From: Candidatus Binatota bacterium
GTDB lineage: Bacteria; Desulfobacterota; Binatia; Bin18
Assembly: GCA_011523315.1 (NCBI GenBank)
Contig: WTHE01000099.1
Span: forward strand, 2,353 to 12,576
Length of the DNA stretch: 10,224 nt
Direction of reading: 5' to 3'
Under the pieces are notes generated by a model. The model was given only the letters and a program-made list of their open reading frames with translations, ran no database searches and was not told where the DNA came from. A program made the position numbers and the translations under genes. Shown here in pieces: positions 1 to 6,450 of this stretch. Each line of letters opens with the position of its first letter. Within the stretch, counting starts at the first letter, position 1.

Positions 1-54
1 ATGGCCGAGCAGATTGACCAGTTTGTGGAGCAGGATTACAAGACCAACCTGTAG
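1..54 (+). CDS. 3' end of an unidentified upstream gene (partial)
   Basis: Frame 1 is open from the left edge and ends at a TAG at 52-54, giving a 17-residue tail ending QDYKTNL. The first codon in the window happens to be ATG, but nothing upstream can be seen, so this may be an internal Met of a longer protein. The tail is too short to assign to a family. The next gene starts 27 bases downstream on the same strand, so the two may share a transcript. A random short open frame cannot be excluded. Confidence 0.4.
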   Translation: MAEQIDQFVEQDYKTNL

Positions 55-81
55 GAATCTCTCAGGGGCAACGCTTGTCTT

Positions 82-288
82 ATGAAAAACACCGAAAAAA
101 CCCGGAACTTAGCGGATGAGCTGAGACCATTCGAGGATCAGTGGGTCGCGTTGGTTGAGGACAAGGTCGTAGCCTGTGGGGAAAACCCCAAGCAGGTCAA
201 AGAGCGGGCTGAACAGCAGGGGTACACCGATTACGTCTTCCATTTGGTCCCCTCCTTTTCACGTACCTTCTTGCCCCATGAGATTTGA
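82..288 (+). CDS. DUF5678-like small protein
   Basis: A 68-residue soluble protein with no signal peptide or membrane segment. Residues about 16-58 match my recollection of the DUF5678 pattern: an aromatic/Asp-rich entry (PFEDQW), then WVALVEDKVVACG, a helix with Lys/Glu (PKQVKERAEQQGY), and a closing hydrophobic strand with VP. The function of this family is not known. Its stop overlaps the start of the retropepsin gene by 11 bases, a strong sign of translational coupling. The ribosome site is weak (AGGGG at 64-68, 13 bases from the ATG). The 82-694 stretch looks visibly richer in A/T than the genes to its right, possibly a transferred cassette. Family assignment is from memory of the pattern, not a search. 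Confidence 0.7.
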   Translation: MKNTEKTRNLADELRPFEDQWVALVEDKVVACGENPKQVKERAEQQGYTDYVFHLVPSFSRTFLPHEI

Positions 289-694
289 GTACGAGCCCGT
301 CCCCCTCAGTGGCGGTGGCGTCAGTTACCAACCCCGAGTGGACATTGTCTTTACCAATCCTCAGAATGGGAAGCGGGCCACGATCAAGGCGCTTATTGAT
401 TCGGGAGCCGGCATGACCGTCCTCAATGCTCAGTTTGCCGACATCCTGGAGATCAATCTGGAGGCTGGGCGTCCACGTCGGTTTTACGGGATTACCAGCA
501 GTGCTGTCGGGTATGACCACCCACTCACTATCCGTGTCAGACAGGACAGGCGCAATGAGTTCCTGATTACTTGCGCTTTCCTGCCGGGTCTTCAGACCGA
601 CGCCCTGCTGGGACAGAGCGGGTTTTTTGAAAACTACAAAGTCATTTTCGAGCGATATCATAACCGTTTCCAGGTCATTCCGCACCGAACCTGA
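278..694 (+). CDS. Retropepsin-like aspartic protease, small single-domain
   Basis: A 138-residue protein with the aspartic protease signature ALIDSGAG at residues 38-45 (catalytic Asp41). It is followed by MTVLN and a C-terminal LLGQSGFFENYKV block at 110-122, which is typical of bacterial single-lobe retropepsin-like proteins. Such proteins carry one Asp per chain, so an active enzyme would be a homodimer with one D-S-G from each subunit. No signal peptide or anchor is seen, so a cytoplasmic location is inferred. The start at 278 was chosen over an upstream in-frame ATG at 176 because it lies in ATGAGATTTGA, overlapping the stop of the DUF5678-like gene, and because conserved sequence begins soon after it. 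There is no clear ribosome site, which fits translational coupling. The substrate is unknown; the partner gene is the obvious candidate for a functional link. Confidence 0.85.
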   Translation: MRFEYEPVPLSGGGVSYQPRVDIVFTNPQNGKRATIKALIDSGAGMTVLNAQFADILEINLEAGRPRRFYGITSSAVGYDHPLTIRVRQDRRNEFLITCAFLPGLQTDALLGQSGFFENYKVIFERYHNRFQVIPHRT

Positions 695-708
695 CAGGCC
701 GAGTTCCG

Positions 709-1290
709 ATGCTGAGCCACTTCTTTGCCTATCTGTCGCGCATGAAATTCATCCGGCGCTGGGGGCTGATGCACAGCACCTACCCGGAGAATATCCAGGA
801 GCACAGCTCCCAGGTGGCGCTGGTGGCCCACGCCCTGGCCATTATTCGCAACCGGGTGTTTGCCGGGCAGGTCAACCCCGACCGGGTGGCGGCTCTGGCC
901 CTGTATCACGACGCCGGCGAGGTGCTGATTGGCGACCTGCCGACCCCGGTCAAATACTTCAACCCCGACATCAAGACCGCCTATCAGGCCATTGAGCAGA
1001 CCGCCAATGCCAAGCTGCTGAGCATGATCCCGGCCGAGCTGCGGGCCGACTATCAGGCCTTTTTTCAGCCCCAGGCAGCGGACGCGGCCAGCCTCGAACT
1101 GGTCAAGGCCGCCGACAAGCTGTGCGCCTACCTGAAATGCGTGCAAGAGGTCAGCGTCGGCAACACCGAGTTCAGCCAGGCCGAGAAAACGCTCAGAGCC
1201 ACGCTGGAAGACATGCGGCTTCCCGAAGTGGGCTATTTCCTCGACACCTTTGCGCCGAGCTTCAGGCTGACCCTCGACGAACTCAACTGA
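709..1290 (+). CDS. yfbR: HD-domain 5'-deoxynucleotidase YfbR
   Basis: A 193-residue protein that aligns almost end to end with E. coli YfbR (199 residues). YfbR is a cytoplasmic, metal-dependent enzyme that dephosphorylates deoxyribonucleoside 5'-monophosphates in nucleotide salvage. The HD metal ligands are present: His32 (QEHS), His67-Asp68 (YHDAGE) and Asp136 (KAADKLCAYLKC). Also conserved are Trp18 (RRWGLM), in the position that restricts the enzyme to 2'-deoxy substrates, and the GDLPTPVKYF block at 75-84. The start lies 14 bases after the retropepsin stop, so it is probably cotranscribed with the two small genes. The C-terminus overlaps the convergent 183-residue gene by 8 bases. The family call is firm; substrate range is inferred from E. 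coli. Confidence 0.93.
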   Translation: MLSHFFAYLSRMKFIRRWGLMHSTYPENIQEHSSQVALVAHALAIIRNRVFAGQVNPDRVAALALYHDAGEVLIGDLPTPVKYFNPDIKTAYQAIEQTANAKLLSMIPAELRADYQAFFQPQAADAASLELVKAADKLCAYLKCVQEVSVGNTEFSQAEKTLRATLEDMRLPEVGYFLDTFAPSFRLTLDELN

Positions 1291-1834
1291 GTTCGCCGAG
1301 CAGAATATCCTGCGCGTTGTAGCGAGCCTGAAACTCGGTCAGGGCAGACTCAAAGGCGGAATCGGGTTCGTCACTCGGGCTGGTGTCCAGTCCCGCCGGA
1401 GTGATGCGCGCGATCCGCTCCCGCCACTCGACGCGCAGTTCGTCGTCCTGGGGCAAGGTGGTGGTGTAGTGGGTCTCGCAGTCGGCGCTCAGAAAGATCG
1501 CGGCCAAGCGCTCCTGGCGGGGCAGTTTGTTGAGCAGGGTGGCATCCTCGGCCCGGCGCGGATTCAGAAAGAACACCCCGGCCCGCGCCTCGCCAAAGCT
1601 CGGCGACAACTGATAGGCGATGGCCGCCAGCCACACGCCCCGACTGCTCTGCCAGGTACACAGCGACACGGCCAGCGGCAGGCCCGACTCCACAAACCAT
1701 TCCAGCTCCTCAACCCGCACGACGAGGGCCAGCTCATCGGTCCCGTCGCGGTCAATAAAGCGGGCCGAATACAGGGGCTCGTCCCGCAGCAACAGCCAGC
1801 TGTCTCGGCCAATCACAACGCCCGTCTTTTCCAT
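1283..1834 (-). CDS. Hypothetical protein, 183 residues, unknown function
   Basis: I do not recognise this family. The ATG at 1834 is chosen because AGGAAGGA lies at 1848-1841, six bases upstream; a longer reading to 1879 would pass through that site. The protein looks soluble, with no signal peptide or membrane helix. The N-terminal two thirds alternates short hydrophobic and acidic segments (ELALVVRVEELEWF, GVWLAAIAYQL, GVFFLNPRR), suggesting a mixed alpha/beta fold. The C-terminal third is rich in Asp, Glu and Ser (about residues 148-163) before a final helix. It is convergent with yfbR (8-base overlap) and divergent from cinA across 68 bases. Codon use resembles the flanking genes, so it appears to be a real resident gene. 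No function is proposed. Confidence 0.75.
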   Translation of the reverse strand: MEKTGVVIGRDSWLLLRDEPLYSARFIDRDGTDELALVVRVEELEWFVESGLPLAVSLCTWQSSRGVWLAAIAYQLSPSFGEARAGVFFLNPRRAEDATLLNKLPRQERLAAIFLSADCETHYTTTLPQDDELRVEWRERIARITPAGLDTSPSDEPDSAFESALTEFQARYNAQDILLGELS

Positions 1835-1902
1835 TGGCGGTCCTTCCTCTATCCTTTTTTGAGCGCCCCAATCATACACCCGGACACAAAGGAGTGCAGC
1901 AT
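1835..1902. promoter_or_regulatory. Divergent intergenic region between the 183-aa gene and cinA
   Basis: These 68 bases separate two divergent starts, so promoters for both directions should lie here or overlap the coding ends. Both ribosome sites sit at its edges. I see a short T run at 1855-1860 but no convincing -35/-10 pair, so this is inferred from gene orientation only. Confidence 0.3.
1888..1894 (+). promoter_or_regulatory. Ribosome binding site of cinA
   Basis: AAAGGAG sits eight bases before the ATG at 1903. It decides this start over the in-frame ATG at 1834. Confidence 0.8.
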
Positions 1903-3150
1903 ATGGCCAATGCGGAAATCGTCGCTATCGGATCAGAACTCTTGTTGGGCCAGATTGTGGACACCAACTCGGCCTGGATCGCCCAACGGCTGACCGACAT
2001 CGGGGTGAATCTGTTTTACAAGACGATTGTGGGCGACAACCCCGGGCGGATGAAAGAGGTCCTCAGCCGGGCCCTGGACCGCTCCGATATTGTGATTACC
2101 AGCGGCGGCCTGGGTCCGACCCAGGATGACCTGACCCGCGAGGTGGTGGCCGAAGTCAGCGGCCGTAAGCTGGTCCGCGATCCGCGGCTGCTGGAACAGA
2201 TCGATCAGCGCTTCCGCAGCCGCGGCTTTATCATGACGCCCAACAACGAACGCCAGGCCGACATTCCCGAGGGCGCCATCCCGGTTGAAAACCCGAACGG
2301 CACAGCCCCGTCCTTTATTGTCGAAGACCCCCGAGGGATTATCTTCGTCCTGCCCGGCGTGCCGTTTGAACTCAAGTGGCTGTTCGACAATGAGGTCGAG
2401 CCCTACCTGCGACGCAGCTTTGCCCTGTCTGAAACGATTACCTATCGTGTACTCAAGGTCGCCGAGCTGGGCGAAAGCCGGGTGGATGACGAAATCGGCC
2501 ATCTGATCGCTAACTCACACAACCCGACGGTCGGCGTGCTGGCCCATCCGGGTCAGGTCGATGTGCGCATTGCAGCCAAGGCGGCGAACAGAGACGCGGC
2601 CAACAGCCTGATTGCTCCGCTCGAAGCCGAAATCAGACACCGGCTGGGCAAACACGTTTTTGCCGTGGACGACGAAACCCTGGAGGAGGTCGTCGGCCAG
2701 CTCCTGCGCAGCAGGGGGATGACCATCTCGGTGTGCGAAGACCTGGGCGGCATGTTGGCCGAGCGGCTGCACCAGGCCGACCCCGAGCGGTGTGTCGAGA
2801 GCCTGAGTGCCAGCGGCCGGCCGGCGTTGCAACGGCTGTTGGGGGACACGGCTGACGAAGCCGTCTGGAACGAGCCCGAGCGGCTGAGCCAGGCGCTGGC
2901 CCGAGCCGTCCGGGCACGCGCCGGCAGTGATCTCGGCCTGGCGGTTCACTCACGGCCCGACCCGACCGATACGTCTGAAAATCTGGCCCGGGGTCAGACA
3001 TTCCTGGCCGTCACCGACAGCGCCCATGTCAGGACCCGCAACTACAATATGGCCGGCCGTGGCAGACCGGACCGGACGCGGATGAGCTTTAACGCCCTGG
3101 CCCTGGTGCGTCTGGCCCTGGTAGAGGGCGTGGGGGCCAGGACGGCATAG
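1903..3150 (+). CDS. cinA: CinA-like protein with degenerate PncC domain
   Basis: A 415-residue protein with standard CinA architecture. The N-terminal molybdopterin-binding-like (MoCF/COG1058) domain, residues about 4-170, is well preserved: EIVAIGSELLLGQIVDTN at the start, SGGLGPTQDDLT at 67-78 and LPGVPFELKW at 150-159. In studied homologues this domain can act as an ADP-ribose or nucleotide pyrophosphatase. The C-terminal PncC (NMN deamidase) domain, about 263-408, is recognisable only by position and pattern. The usual ESCTGG is reduced to EDLGG at 279-283, and the usual TGIAGP region reads HSRPDP at 349-354. The nucleophilic Ser/Thr region is therefore missing and NMN deamidase activity is unlikely. 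Its 3' end overlaps convergent meaB by 62 bases. The name is safe; the 'competence' role is historical and not implied here. Confidence 0.88.
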   Translation: MANAEIVAIGSELLLGQIVDTNSAWIAQRLTDIGVNLFYKTIVGDNPGRMKEVLSRALDRSDIVITSGGLGPTQDDLTREVVAEVSGRKLVRDPRLLEQIDQRFRSRGFIMTPNNERQADIPEGAIPVENPNGTAPSFIVEDPRGIIFVLPGVPFELKWLFDNEVEPYLRRSFALSETITYRVLKVAELGESRVDDEIGHLIANSHNPTVGVLAHPGQVDVRIAAKAANRDAANSLIAPLEAEIRHRLGKHVFAVDDETLEEVVGQLLRSRGMTISVCEDLGGMLAERLHQADPERCVESLSASGRPALQRLLGDTADEAVWNEPERLSQALARAVRARAGSDLGLAVHSRPDPTDTSENLARGQTFLAVTDSAHVRTRNYNMAGRGRPDRTRMSFNALALVRLALVEGVGARTA

Positions 3151-4165
3151 GGCCGACCGCTGCCAGCAGATTGGCCAGCTTGCGGGCCGGGCTGCGACCG
3201 GGCTGCTGCGCCCAGCGCGCGGCAACGCCGTCCGGCCTCCCCGCAGCGGCGAGCCCGACCCGGCCCAGCTCGTAGCGCAGTTCACCAACGGCCCAGGCAA
3301 GCTCCTGGGCTGCTCGGCGTGAGACCAGCCGGCCGGCGGTCTGGACATGCCGGTGATGCTCGGCAATGGCCGCCTCCAGCCGATCAAGATTCAGATTGCT
3401 CAGCGCGCTGACGGCCACCAGCGGGCTTGACCAGCCTCCCGCATCCGATCCCGGCTCAGCAAGAGGAAACGTGTCGGCCTTCCATGCATCTGTTGACACG
3501 TTTCCTCTTGTCGCCAGGGCGGCTCGGACCTCGGCCATGGCTTTGTCGGCCAGGGCTGCGTCGTCGGCCTTATTGACGGCCAGGATGTCCGGGATTTCCA
3601 TCACTCCGGCTTTGATGAACTGAAGCACATCGCCGGAGAAGGGCTGGACGACCAACACCACGCTATCGGCGATATTGGCGATATCGGTCTCACTCTGGCC
3701 GACGCCGACCGTTTCGACCAGCACCACGTCACAGATGTGGCGCAGCAAAAAAACGGCCAGAAACGCCTCTCGGCTTAAGCCGCCCAGCCGGTCGCGGGCG
3801 GCAAAGCTGCGGGCGTACACCGCTGCTGCGGGTGGCAGCTGCATCCGGCTGCGGTCGCCCAGCAGCGCCCCGCCGGAAACCTTGCTCGACGGGTCAACCG
3901 CCACAACGCCGAGCCGCCGCCCGGCCTGAACGGCGCGCGCAATCAAACGCGCAATCAGTGAGCTTTTGCCCACCCCGGGCGGGCCGGTGATGCCCACGAC
4001 ATGAGCCGCAGCCGGCAGGCCGGCGAGTTCGTCGAGCACGGCCAGCGCGCGTTCCTGGCGCTCGGCGCGGCGGTCTTCGAGCAGATTGAGAGCGGCCGCT
4101 ATGGTTTTTCGGTCAAAACGCAGCAGGGCTTGGAGGTCGATAGGCTGGACGCCGGGAGCAGGCAT
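3089..4165 (-). CDS. meaB: MeaB/ArgK-type GTPase, chaperone of B12-dependent acyl-CoA mutase
   Basis: A 358-residue G3E P-loop GTPase of the MeaB/ArgK/MMAA family. It gates adenosylcobalamin loading and protects B12 acyl-CoA mutases from inactivation. Visible motifs are Walker A GPPGVGKSS at 61-69, DPSSKVSGGALLGDRSRM at 91-108, the Walker B/switch block LVETVGVGQSETD at 149-161, and NKAD at 198-201 for guanine binding. The ATG at 4165 has AAGGAAG nine bases upstream (4181-4175) and is preferred to a TTG at 4198. Between AALA and GGWSSPLV the protein has about 18 extra residues (219-236) that coincide with a perfect palindrome in the DNA. The last 20 or so residues are Pro/Gly-rich and are encoded opposite the end of cinA, so the tail may be an unconserved extension. 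It lies downstream of ecm, its likely client, separated by a small opposite-strand gene. Confidence 0.93.
   Translation of the reverse strand: MPAPGVQPIDLQALLRFDRKTIAAALNLLEDRRAERQERALAVLDELAGLPAAAHVVGITGPPGVGKSSLIARLIARAVQAGRRLGVVAVDPSSKVSGGALLGDRSRMQLPPAAAVYARSFAARDRLGGLSREAFLAVFLLRHICDVVLVETVGVGQSETDIANIADSVVLVVQPFSGDVLQFIKAGVMEIPDILAVNKADDAALADKAMAEVRAALATRGNVSTDAWKADTFPLAEPGSDAGGWSSPLVAVSALSNLNLDRLEAAIAEHHRHVQTAGRLVSRRAAQELAWAVGELRYELGRVGLAAAGRPDGVAARWAQQPGRSPARKLANLLAAVGPMPSWPPRPLPGPDAPGPGR
3460..3510. repeat. 51-bp palindromic element inside meaB (16-bp perfect arms)
   Basis: The left arm CAAGAGGAAACGTGTC (3460-3475) and right arm GACACGTTTCCTCTTG (3495-3510) are exact reverse complements around a 19-base centre. 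The whole unit is 51 bases, exactly 17 codons. It encodes meaB residues about 219-236, a place where related MeaB proteins have only a short loop before the next beta strand. This is what an in-frame palindromic insertion would look like, comparable in principle to the Rickettsia palindromic elements found in coding genes. No second copy is seen in this window. Confidence 0.85.
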
Positions 4166-4174
4166 ACTCGGAGT

Positions 4175-4181
4175 CTTCCTT
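4175..4181 (-). promoter_or_regulatory. Ribosome binding site of meaB
   Basis: AAGGAAG on the minus strand, nine bases before the ATG at 4165. It supports that start over the TTG at 4198. Confidence 0.7.
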
Positions 4182-4284
4182 AGAATCCACCTTGTCAAAA
4201 CTCTGGAGCATCATAACAATGGCACCAGTGGTATGGATAAGGAACGACGGAAAACCTTGGTAACGATCCTCATCTAAGGTTGGC

Positions 4285-4289
4285 AGGAG
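4285..4289 (+). promoter_or_regulatory. Ribosome binding site of the 32-residue membrane protein gene
   Basis: AGGAG seven bases before the GTG at 4297. It is well placed for the GTG and too far (16 bases) from the in-frame ATG at 4306, so it favours the GTG start. Confidence 0.5.
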
Positions 4290-4296
4290 TCATGCG

Positions 4297-4395
4297 GTGG
4301 ATGTCATGGGCTATATTTTTCTCGCAGGTATCGTGATCGTGACGATGACCGGAGGCTGGGTCGTCTACCAGGACCGTAAGAATCGTCAACGCTGA
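4297..4395 (+). CDS. Putative 32-residue single-pass membrane miniprotein
   Basis: A GTG-initiated frame encoding 32 residues: a short N-terminus (MDVMGY), one hydrophobic segment of about 16-18 residues (IFLAGIVIVTMTGGWVV), then a highly basic tail (YQDRKNRQR). This is the layout of a tail-inside single-pass membrane miniprotein. Support comes from AGGAG seven bases upstream, a location free of other genes, and clean hydrophobic/basic partition in one frame. It lies between meaB and ecm but on the opposite strand, so it is not part of their transcript. No family is recognised. Such short frames can occur by chance, so confidence is moderate. Confidence 0.5.
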   Translation: MDVMGYIFLAGIVIVTMTGGWVVYQDRKNRQR

Positions 4396-4401
4396 GAGCG
4401 T

Positions 4402-4421
4402 GCCTGCTCCTTACGGCAGGC
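4402..4421. repeat. Short hairpin between the miniprotein and ecm ends
   Basis: GCCTGC (4402-4407) and GCAGGC (4416-4421) pair around an eight-base loop. It lies 3' of both convergent genes (stops at 4395 and 4434), where a terminator would sit. Neither strand has a following T run, so a classical intrinsic terminator is not supported. Confidence 0.3.
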
Positions 4422-4433
4422 CGAGACAGCTGC

Positions 4434-6404
4434 CTAGCGCCCCGCCCCTGCGGCCACGTCAACCATATCCGACACAATCTGGACCATCTCGAAGTCCTTG
4501 GGCGTGTACACGCGCGCCACGCCGGCCCGACGCAGGGACTCGGCGTCATCCTCAGGAATAATCCCGCCGACCACCACCGGCAGCGTGTCGAGTCCTTCGG
4601 CCTTCAAGCCGTCCAGGATTTCCGGCACCAGGCGCAGATGCGAGCCGGACAGGATGCTCAGGCCAATGACGTGCACGCCCTCATCCCGGGCGCTGGCCAC
4701 GATCTGGTCCGGGGTGAGTCGAATCCCCTCGTAGACGACCTCCATGCCCGCATCCCGACACCACACCGCGACCTGCTCGGCGCCGTTGGAGTGGCCGTCC
4801 AGGCCGGGTTTGCCGACCAGCACCCTGAGCGGCCGGCCCAACACCTCGGCCGCCGCGTGGACGCGCGTACGCACGGCCGCCAGCTGATCGGTCTCTGTTC
4901 GCCGACCGACGGCCGGCGCCCCGCCCAGGCCGGTCGGAGCCCGGAAGGCGCCAAAGATCTGCCGCAGCGTTTCCGACCACTCGCCAGTCGTCACCCCGGC
5001 GTGGGCGCAGCGGATTGAGGCCGGCATGATGTTGGCCCCGCCGCGTGCCGCCTCGGCCAAACCGGCCAGCGCCGCCTCAACCTCGGCCGGATTGCGGGCC
5101 GCCCGAAACGCGTGCAGGCGCTCGACCTGCTCGCGCTCGGCCGCCTCGTCAACCTTGAGGATGGCCGACGACTCGCCGCTGTACAGCGGGGAAGGCGCGG
5201 TCTCGGTAAAGGCATTCACGCCGACGACGAGCTGCTCCTTGGTGTTGATCCGCCGCACCCGCTCGGTATGGCTGGCCACCAGCTGCTCCTTGACCGAGTC
5301 CAGAGCCGCAATGACCCCACCCATGTCCAGCACCCGCTCCAACTCCTGGCGGGCTGCGGTCTTCACCGCCGCAGTCTTGGCCTCAATGACCGTGCTACCC
5401 TCAAAGATATCTCCGTACTCGAGCAGATCGGTCTCAAAGGCCAGGATCTGCTGAATGCGCAGGCTCCACTGCTGATCCCACGGCCGGGGAAGACCCAGCG
5501 CCTCGTTCCAGGTCGGGAGCTGCATGGCTCGGCAGCGGGCGTCTTTGCTGAGGGTGACGCCCAGAGCCTCCAGGACAATCCGGGGCACATTGTTTTCGGG
5601 CTGAGCCTCGGTCAGCCCCAGGGAATTGACCTGCACGCCGTACCGAAAACGGCGCAGTTTCGGCTCCGTTACCCCATAGCGATCATGGGCCAGCTCGTCC
5701 CACAGCTGTCCGAAGGCGCGCAGCTTGCACACCTCCTCGATAAAGCGGACGCTGGCATTGACAAAGAAACTCATCCGGCCGACCGCCGCCGCCAGCTGCT
5801 CAGCGTTGAGCCCACCGGCATCGCGCAGCGTATCGAGAATGGCAATCGCCGTCGCCAGGGCGTACGCCACCTCCTGGACCGGCGTCGCGCCGGCTTCCTG
5901 CAGGTGGTAGGAACACACGTTGACCGGGTTCCATCTGGGGACGTGGCTCACGGTGTAGGCGATGACATCGCTGATCAGCCGCAGGCTGGGTCGGGGCGGA
6001 AAAATATACGTCCCGCGCGACAGGTACTCTTTGACAATATCGTTCTGGGTCGTGCCCTGCAGGGCGGCCGGCTCCACGCCGCGCCGCTCGGCCAGAGCGA
6101 TATACAGGGCCAGCAGCCAGGCGGCCGTGGCATTGATCGTCATCGAGGTATTCATCTGGTCGAGCGGAATCTCGTCGAACAGCGTCTGCATATCGTCCAG
6201 ATGGCAGATCGGCACACCGACTTTCCCCACCTCGCCTCGGGCCAGACTGTGGTCGCTGTCGTAGCCGGTTTGGGTCGGCAGGTCGAAGGCGACCGACAGA
6301 CCGGTCTGGCCCTTGCTCAGGTTCAGACGGTACAGCGCATTGCTGGCCTTGGCCGTGGAGTGGCCGGAGTAGGTGCGCATGACCCAGGGTTTGTCTCGTT
6401 GCAT
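4434..6404 (-). CDS. ecm: Ethylmalonyl-CoA mutase (coenzyme B12-dependent)
   Basis: A 656-residue single-chain acyl-CoA mutase that rearranges (2R)-ethylmalonyl-CoA to (2S)-methylsuccinyl-CoA in the ethylmalonyl-CoA pathway. The catalytic TIM-barrel half (about 1-500) carries RTYSGHSTAKASN, FDLPTQTGYDSDH at 40-52, NTSMTINATAAW and NVCSYHLQEAGATP. The QTGYDSDH and MTINATAAW forms are those I associate with Ecm (MeaA), where methylmalonyl-CoA mutase has HRGYDSDH and MTMNGAV. The C-terminal B12 domain (about 525-650) has KPGLDGHSNG at 532-541, where His538 is the lower cobalt ligand, then SILSGSH and VVGGIIP. An AAGGA lies nine bases before the ATG. The gene follows epi after 143 bases that contain a pair of REP-like palindromes. 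Length and motifs make isobutyryl- or methylmalonyl-CoA mutase less likely. Confidence 0.93.
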   Translation of the reverse strand: MQRDKPWVMRTYSGHSTAKASNALYRLNLSKGQTGLSVAFDLPTQTGYDSDHSLARGEVGKVGVPICHLDDMQTLFDEIPLDQMNTSMTINATAAWLLALYIALAERRGVEPAALQGTTQNDIVKEYLSRGTYIFPPRPSLRLISDVIAYTVSHVPRWNPVNVCSYHLQEAGATPVQEVAYALATAIAILDTLRDAGGLNAEQLAAAVGRMSFFVNASVRFIEEVCKLRAFGQLWDELAHDRYGVTEPKLRRFRYGVQVNSLGLTEAQPENNVPRIVLEALGVTLSKDARCRAMQLPTWNEALGLPRPWDQQWSLRIQQILAFETDLLEYGDIFEGSTVIEAKTAAVKTAARQELERVLDMGGVIAALDSVKEQLVASHTERVRRINTKEQLVVGVNAFTETAPSPLYSGESSAILKVDEAAEREQVERLHAFRAARNPAEVEAALAGLAEAARGGANIMPASIRCAHAGVTTGEWSETLRQIFGAFRAPTGLGGAPAVGRRTETDQLAAVRTRVHAAAEVLGRPLRVLVGKPGLDGHSNGAEQVAVWCRDAGMEVVYEGIRLTPDQIVASARDEGVHVIGLSILSGSHLRLVPEILDGLKAEGLDTLPVVVGGIIPEDDAESLRRAGVARVYTPKDFEMVQIVSDMVDVAAGAGR

Positions 6405-6450
6405 GGGAGCGTATCCTTACTAACTAGCGCGTTTCCCGATAGGCTGTAGT

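Noticed and set aside
197..685. A 162-codon minus-strand frame opposite the retropepsin gene
   Set aside because: The plus strand encodes a recognisable DSGAG protease with operon spacing; the minus frame matches nothing I know.
82..694. The DUF5678-retropepsin pair as a retroelement or retroviral remnant
   Set aside because: There is no reverse transcriptase, integrase or flanking repeat. Single-domain retropepsin-like genes are ordinary in bacteria.
1933..2502. A 189-codon minus-strand frame opposite cinA
   Set aside because: Lies wholly within the conserved N-terminal domain of CinA and has no motifs of its own.
4233..4277. A 14-codon frame (MDKERRKTLVTILI) upstream of the miniprotein, as a possible leader peptide
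   Set aside because: No ribosome site, no run of regulatory codons and no attenuator hairpin pair was found; expected by chance.
4402..4421. Intrinsic terminator for ecm or the miniprotein
   Set aside because: The stem is only six pairs and neither strand has a T tract after it, so it is listed only as a weak hairpin.
5112..6449. A 445-codon plus-strand open frame across ecm
   Set aside because: It is the antisense of a firmly identified mutase. In G+C-rich genes the opposite strand often stays open. It has no family motifs and a Gln/Leu/Arg/Gly-heavy composition.
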